A stretch of 64,000 bases of DNA from Trichopria drosophilae (taxonomy: Eukaryota; Arthropoda; Insecta; Hymenoptera; Diapriidae), in contig CM059587.1 in the NCBI GenBank assembly GCA_030407085.1, positions 76,559,001-76,623,000 of the forward strand. Reading direction: 5' to 3'. Each line of letters starts with the position of its first letter. Positions within the stretch are counted from its first letter, which is position 1. The notes beneath the pieces were generated by a model. It saw only the letters and a list, made by a program, of their open reading frames with translations. It was not told the DNA's origin and searched no databases. The translations under genes were made by a program, and so were the position numbers. This document shows, one piece after another, positions 59,210 through 64,000 of this stretch.

Positions 59210-59740
59210 ATGCAGTATAAAACAATTGTTTGGATGACTCTTTTTGTGGAATTACAAATCAAAGCTGTTATAACTATAATCGCTCTTCTTTTTTCCCCTA
59301 TTGCACTTCCCACTGCACTTTTACACTTTTCCCCTGAATGTCCTATTTTGCCATTTCTCATTTTTACCCTTTCTACGTTTCCGTCCTTTTCCCACACGTT
59401 TTTTCCCGAGGAATCGTTTGGTCGTAAGAGTTGGAATCGTGCCACATTCCCGATGGAGTGCGGAGGAAGCCAAAGCGGAAGATGCAGCTCGAGATTAATC
59501 CAGTTTCTTCATTTTTTTTCAGTCGCGACAAAAGGCAGGAAAGGGCTTCGAGCTTTAAAGTCTCACCCATTCGGGAATAATTTTTCAAAATTTCCCACAC
59601 GAATTTGTACAGAAAAATCGAAAAATATTTGCTTATGAAATATAGATTTTTAGAATGTGTTTGGTGAGAACGAGAGTGCATTTTTGGAGGGAGAGCACGC
59701 TCATAGATTTACGTATACTGGTTTACGCTTACTTTCACGT
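59210..59740. other. Island with the longest open frame in the window (142 codons)
   Basis: Moderately GC-rich, pyrimidine-rich on + (59290-59410). A + frame of 142 codons (59210-59638) overlaps minus frames of 84 and 102 codons. Its N-terminal part is hydrophobic and could pass for a signal or membrane segment, but no known domain follows. An acceptor-like TTTTTTTTCAG at 59512-59522 has no usable exon after it. From 59740 to 60110 nothing is supported. Confidence 0.25.
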
Positions 59741-60114
59741 CGACTTACGCTTAATGGAAACGTGAAAGGAATAGTCTTGCTTATACTAAGTAATTCATTA
59801 GTTTAGAGTTTGTAAGCATATGAAATTCGTAGTGTATTATTCATTCTATTTTTAGTAGTTTATTCATATTATGTAAGATGTTTTTTCATTTACTTATTTC
59901 ATTCTATCTTGTAATAGATTCTGATGTTTAGTCTCTTCAGTATATCCTTTTAAGTAAATATTACGCTGGGAAAAATGAGTTTACAATACGACGTACTTAA
60001 TACAAATTTTATTCCTATCAAAATATATATTATAAACGATAAATCGTTGTACTATACTGTAGCAAATTTGAGATATCCGATATCAGATGGTCTAGAATTC
60101 AAGTACGACGAGAA

Positions 60115-60345
60115 AGAACAAAAAAAGGAACAATATTTGCGGGCGTAAAACGACAATTTAAGCCTTCTGAGGTATAAAATAAATTTTACGCCCACGGAGG
60201 CGAGAAATTGGAATTTTAGGCCCGCAAAGCCTACTGCATCAAAAACCAATGTTTAAATCTCAGGCGTAGAATGTTCACCCTCATAAACCTCGCGCCATCT
60301 CTCGGGTTCTATTGTCGAGACGTAAAACTCCATTTTACGCCCTTG
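60115..60345. repeat. GGGCGTAAAA variant of the GGGCGCAA family
   Basis: GCGGGCGTAAAAC (60138), TTTTACGCCCACGGAGGCGAG (split here: TTTTACGCCC, then ACGGAGGCGAG, 60182), TAGGCCCGC and TTTTACGCCC (60332) occur in both orientations. GCGCCATCTCTCGGG at 60292-60306 is a CTCF-like motif on the minus strand (CCCGAGAGATGGCGC). Confidence 0.5.
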
Positions 60346-60377
60346 ATACAAAAATAACTATTATAGACTCTATTCAA

Positions 60378-60395
60378 AGAGTGAATTTTCACTCT
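60378..60395. repeat. AGAGTGA/TCACTCT hairpin
   Basis: Perfect 7-bp stem around ATTT, with a flanking GACTC / GAGTC pair. It resembles the hairpin at 53868-53946. Confidence 0.4.
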
Positions 60396-60500
60396 TGACC
60401 CTTTGAGTCACAAACTTTACCAACCACGACTTTCTTTCGACATTTGGTATTCAGGAACGTGTAGCAACTCTAATTATGAAACCGATGTTGGATTTATTTT

Positions 60501-60642
60501 CAAAATGTCCGATCCAATATGGCCGACTAAAAAAACGCTAATTGTGGGTGATATTCGATATTTAAGGGTTTTTGGGCCCAATGATTAAAAATCCGATGTT
60601 GTAGTTGTAAAATTCAAAATGACAAATCCAATATTACCGACC
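60501..60642. repeat. CCATTTTGAATTTTG family fragment, tandem pair of ~114 bp
   Basis: CAAAATGTCCGATCCAATAT with GGCCGAC at 60501 recurs as CAAAATGACAAATCCAATAT with TACCGACC at 60615. This is the reverse orientation of the 42.4-kb copies. Confidence 0.5.
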
Positions 60643-60649
60643 AAAATAA

Positions 60650-61780
60650 AAAAAAATATATCAGCATATAATCAACATTAGCGATTTATAATTAACTATT
60701 TCAATTAAAATTCATGTCAGAAATTATATGAAACTCCTTACGGCATTTCAATGTATGTTATTTTTTGTTAAACGTCTTAAATTACTTCTTTCATATGGTT
60801 AAAAATATAATTTGATCCTAACCCATCAGGCTTTCAAAAATAGTTTCAAATTGTTCTTGTTTTTTTTTTGGGTCGGAAGTAAACGATTGATTTAAGAAAG
60901 CTGATGTTAACTTAATATTTTCTAGTAAATTTGTCTAATTTTAAGAAAGTAATTTCTCTCTTTAATTATTTATTTCTACAACTTTTATTGAGTATATAGA
61001 AATATTATACAGATCAATGATTTTAAAAATTGATATAACAGAATTACAATCGAGAAATAACATAATAGATGGGTTACTAGCCTTAAATATCGTGAGAATT
61101 CTTCGATTCGACCTGAGTAACTTTGATATATTTTAATTTAACCATATGAAAAAATACAAACCAAGATAAGTAAAAAACATAAACAGTGCTCCGATACTTT
61201 TGTGGACTAAAAGTTAAATAGTTATATCGGTAATATAACAATAATAATAAATTATGTTTTATGCAATATTGAGTAGTGATTACAAAATCTACTAAATTTA
61301 CGTTATAATGATGGTCGTAACAAGTTGGGTTATTGCGCCGTCACTTCTAGAACACAAGAATGTATTTCCATAAACTACGAACTGCTATAAAATCCAAAGT
61401 TGTCCGATAAATTCTAATCCACAATAACGATAATATCTTTACGTGAAAAATACCTTAAAAATAAATTACTTAATACGGTTAGAATGTTATCAAGTACTCA
61501 CCAGTAATATTCAGAAATTAAACATTTTGAAAATTATTATAGATCATTTTTAATAAATTAAACAATTTGCTTTTAGAAAAAAAATAAAGGGAAAATGAAT
61601 AACATAGAAAGACGTAGTTAAACTAAATTAAATCTAACGAATTATTTTATTGCTTGTAATAAAATTAACAGTTAAACATTGAATGAAGTAATTCAATACA
61701 TATTTAATCAGTAGGGTTTAACAATGTTTGAAATAAAAGAATAAGTGAATTATAATTAGAATTGATCAACTTTTTTTTTA
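60650..61780. other. AT-rich non-coding stretch
   Basis: No gene, RNA or clear repeat seen. Confidence 0.45.
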
Positions 61781-61783
61781 ATC

Positions 61784-62320
61784 AATAAAATATTTGCAAA
61801 AATAAATAATCTATTGAACGTCTGTTTTAGGTTCGTACTTTTAGTACATAAACAGAATAAGGACTTTCATTTCATACCAAATTCCACGTGGCTTTCATCC
61901 AAGGACTGTCATCAGAAAGACATAAGGTAGACGTAATTAGGACATTTGGTGTTATTAAAACTAGACAAAAGTAAAATGCAAATTATATTCGAATTTATTA
62001 AATTAATAATCTTTATGTACGAACAAAGTAATCACTTATTCTTTCCATAAGGAGAGTCGTTGCATATATTGATCTCCAAACGAGTAAAAAAAAAAACTTT
62101 TTTTAAATTCGAATATAACTTGCCTTTTACTTTTGTGTGGTTTTAATAACACCAGATGTCCTAATTACGTCTACCTTATGTCTTTCTGATGACATTCCTT
62201 GGATGAAAGCCACGTCGAATTTGGCATGAAACGAATGTCCTTATTCTGTCTATTTACTAAAAGTACGAAACTAAAACACACGTTCAATAGATTATCTATT
62301 TTTGTAAATATTTTATTTAT
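61784..62320. mobile_element. 537-bp element with ~215-bp terminal inverted repeats
   Basis: Arm 61784-61997 is the inverse of 62105-62320. Landmarks are AATCTATTGAACG / CGTTCAATAGATT, GTACTTTTAGTA / TACTAAAAGTAC, GTAGACGTAATTAGGACAT / ATGTCCTAATTACGTCTAC and ATATTCGAATTTA / AAATTCGAATAT. The ~107-base loop is AT-rich. The whole element can fold as one hairpin. MITE or foldback type, no coding capacity; identity between arms looks high, so it is fairly young or conserved by conversion. Confidence 0.78.
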
Positions 62321-62329
62321 TATTTCTTT

Positions 62330-62830
62330 CAATTTCGCTTTATTTTAAAACAGATAAAAGAGAACAATTACCAAATACAGAAATTCACATGTACGCAGAG
62401 AGAAAGAATTCAACAAATTTGCACGAGCTTTCAGGAAAACTAGAGTACTATCAGAATTTCGAAGCAATGTACTGAACTTTTGGTATGGTTCGAAATTGAT
62501 CGAATTCCTTCTTGCTATAAGCGAATATGCAGTTATTGTCTTTTTTTCATTCTTAATTTATTGAAAAATCATTTATTACTGAAGTTTAGATGATACTATC
62601 TCGTAGGATCAAAAAGTATTTTTTTTATTAGTTTGCAGTAGTTGCAATTCGAGTCCTTTGAAGGTGTATATTTTTTTCAGTTTTACCTGTGATTTGTTGA
62701 AAATTAGATTTTTTAACTAAGACTGTAGAAAATAATTGTGTGACACTCTCAGCTGTAAGTATTTATTAATAGCTTTTAACATAAATTAATTAAATTAAAA
62801 TTAATTTTAAAAACATGCAGTTCTTAGCTA
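62330..62830. other. AT-rich non-coding stretch
   Basis: Nothing supported. Confidence 0.45.
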
Positions 62831-62839
62831 ACGACAATA

Positions 62840-63010
62840 GAGGATTATGCAGTAGTTAGTTGTTCTTCTAATTTAAAATTAGTCATTTTATATTTTAATA
62901 ACTTACTAAGCTAACTTGGTTAAATTTTACAAATGAATAGAGGACTTTACTAATGAATCAGTAGATATTTTCTCGTTGCTAGTAACAATTTCAATTAATG
63001 GCCGATTTAG
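62840..63010. repeat. TTTAGAGAGTAC family, diverged copy 4
   Basis: GCAGTAGTTAGTTG, TCTAATTTAAAATTAGTC and ACTAATGAATCAGTAG match the first part of the family; the terminal TTTAGAGAG word is missing. Confidence 0.3.
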
Positions 63011-63124
63011 TCAATCAAATTTATATTCTATTATATTTATTTATAAACGAATTGTTGTAAATTATACAGCAAAGCTCATGAATTGGAACACATGACGTTC
63101 TTCGTATATTTTGAATTCAGACGA

Positions 63125-63290
63125 AGCCTTCTCCAAATATCCAGAACATTCTGGGAACATTCTCAGGATATCATATAGCGAACATTAGTTATTCTGTACA
63201 TACTCAGCAAATCTGAAGATAACTGAAACCGATTATATATTTCGTAAGAAGTCGTACATTCCTGGGATATTCGAAATTCATACATAATAT
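63125..63290. repeat. Diverged palindromic-word family fragment
   Basis: CCAAATATCCAGAACATTCT, GGGAACATTCTCAGGATATC and ATTCCTGGGATATTC echo the vocabulary of 960-1380. No unit ends visible. Confidence 0.35.
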
Positions 63291-63519
63291 ATTTATACAC
63301 ATTAAACCCTGGAGAATTCTCCACAGTACACGAAAAGGGTGCAAAATTTAAGAAATATTATTACAGATAATATCGAAATGGTTACACTGGTTTTATTTAT
63401 ACAATTGAGATTTTTTAGTCATTTTTATTTTTGTATTCAGATCTGTAATTGAATTACTTTTGCAATTAATTTTTATTTTCCAAAATATTCAAGTCTTTTT
63501 CTAATAATTTTATTTTTTC

Positions 63520-63712
63520 CGTGCCACTTTTTATATTTTGAACTGCCATTTTGAATTTGCCATTTTGAATTTGGAAAATCTGAGACAGAATATGAATCAG
63601 TGACCCCGAAAATACTTGAATACCCAGTTTTATCAGGAACAAATAATTTAATATATTCTGTTTCGTTAACATAGATCCGCCATTTTGAATTTTGAAAATC
63701 TAATTTCAGCTG
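63520..63712. repeat. CCATTTTGAATTTTG family, tandem pair of ~120 bp
   Basis: GCCATTTTGAATTTGG at 63559 and GCCATTTTGAATTTTG at 63679 bracket GAATCAGTGACCCCGAAAAT. The minus strand reads FPNSKWQIQNG and FQNSKWRI, like the 42.4-kb pair. An extra CCATTTTGAATTTG half-unit sits just before the first. Confidence 0.6.
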
Positions 63713-64000
63713 TTTTTCATGTACTACAAAATGTATGCTTAAAAAACTAAATAAACCATAAATCGCAAGGAATATCATGTAGTGAACTCGAAATAAACAT
63801 TTTTTTAACATAATTCAAGGATTTTGCGCCCTAGGGCTAAATTTTAGAGTTCAGAGTCTGTCATAGTAATCATGGTCGAAAATGTGTTTTATTATGCACC
63901 CAACATTCCACTTATTAAAAATAATTTCATATAGGTAAATAACAGTAATTAGTCAGAAAATATACGATAATCTAATTATTTTTGATAAAAACACGATAAT
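63713..64000. other. AT-rich end of window with one GCGCCC word
   Basis: GATTTTGCGCCCTAGGGC at 63821-63838 is a further GGGCGCAAAAT-family word. Nothing else supported. Confidence 0.35.

Noticed and set aside
59512..59570. Acceptor-like TTTTTTTTCAG followed by a short open stretch
   Set aside because: All phases stop quickly or lack a donor; no match to an ADAM10 segment.
59210..59638. 142-codon + strand open frame, longest in the window, with a hydrophobic start
   Set aside because: No recognisable domain, overlapping minus frames of 84 and 102 codons, and pyrimidine-rich composition that explains the hydrophobic residues.

Overview
This window looks like eukaryotic, probably insect, nuclear DNA and is almost entirely non-coding. 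The sequence is strongly AT-rich and full of diverged tandem and inverted repeats. It has a degenerate tract of the arthropod telomere word TTAGG and one convincing spliceosomal exon flanked by consensus splice sites. There are no operons, ribosome binding sites, rRNA genes or intact tRNA genes. A hymenopteran host would fit the mix of AT-rich spacers and GC-richer islands, but the order is inferred, not shown. The longest open frame between stops is about 140 codons, and none of the long ones resembles a known protein.

The one gene part I can support is a 119-bp internal exon on the + strand at 33184-33302. It encodes a prodomain segment of an ADAM10-type metalloprotease (the Kuzbanian / Kuzbanian-like family that sheds Notch and related surface proteins). 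No neighbouring ADAM10 exon could be found, so if none was missed the exon sits between introns of at least 33 kb upstream and 30 kb downstream. The window would then be mainly intronic.

Layout. 0-8 kb: degenerate repeats, a family of ~111-bp units built from palindromic words, a 0.66-kb inverted-repeat element and a 208-bp MITE with TA target duplication. 8-16 kb: AT-rich DNA, GC-richer islands and a TTAGG-like tract. 16-20 kb: another island and two GA-rich minisatellite arrays. 22-25.5 kb: a degenerate ATGATG tract, then a seven-copy ~167-bp satellite whose monomers carry a hairpin, abutted by an inverted-repeat element. 26-33 kb: two more short inverted-repeat elements, islands and the exon. 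33-38 kb and again at 40, 46-47.7 and 54-55.5 kb: C-poor, purine-rich tracts built from GAAGTAAATGAAG-like words, one of which has been copied into a ~940-bp inverted repeat. 42-64 kb: further dispersed families (GGGCGCAAAAT-type, CCATTTTGAATTTTG-type and TTTAGAGAGTAC-type), two long inverted-repeat elements (1.7 kb and 0.54 kb) and a TA microsatellite.

No multi-gene system is visible. The best leads are structural: the hairpin satellite, the large inverted duplication, the co-oriented purine tracts around the exon, the GGGCGCAAAAT family and a scatter of CTCF-like motifs. All copy numbers and periods were read by eye. No alignments or database searches were run.
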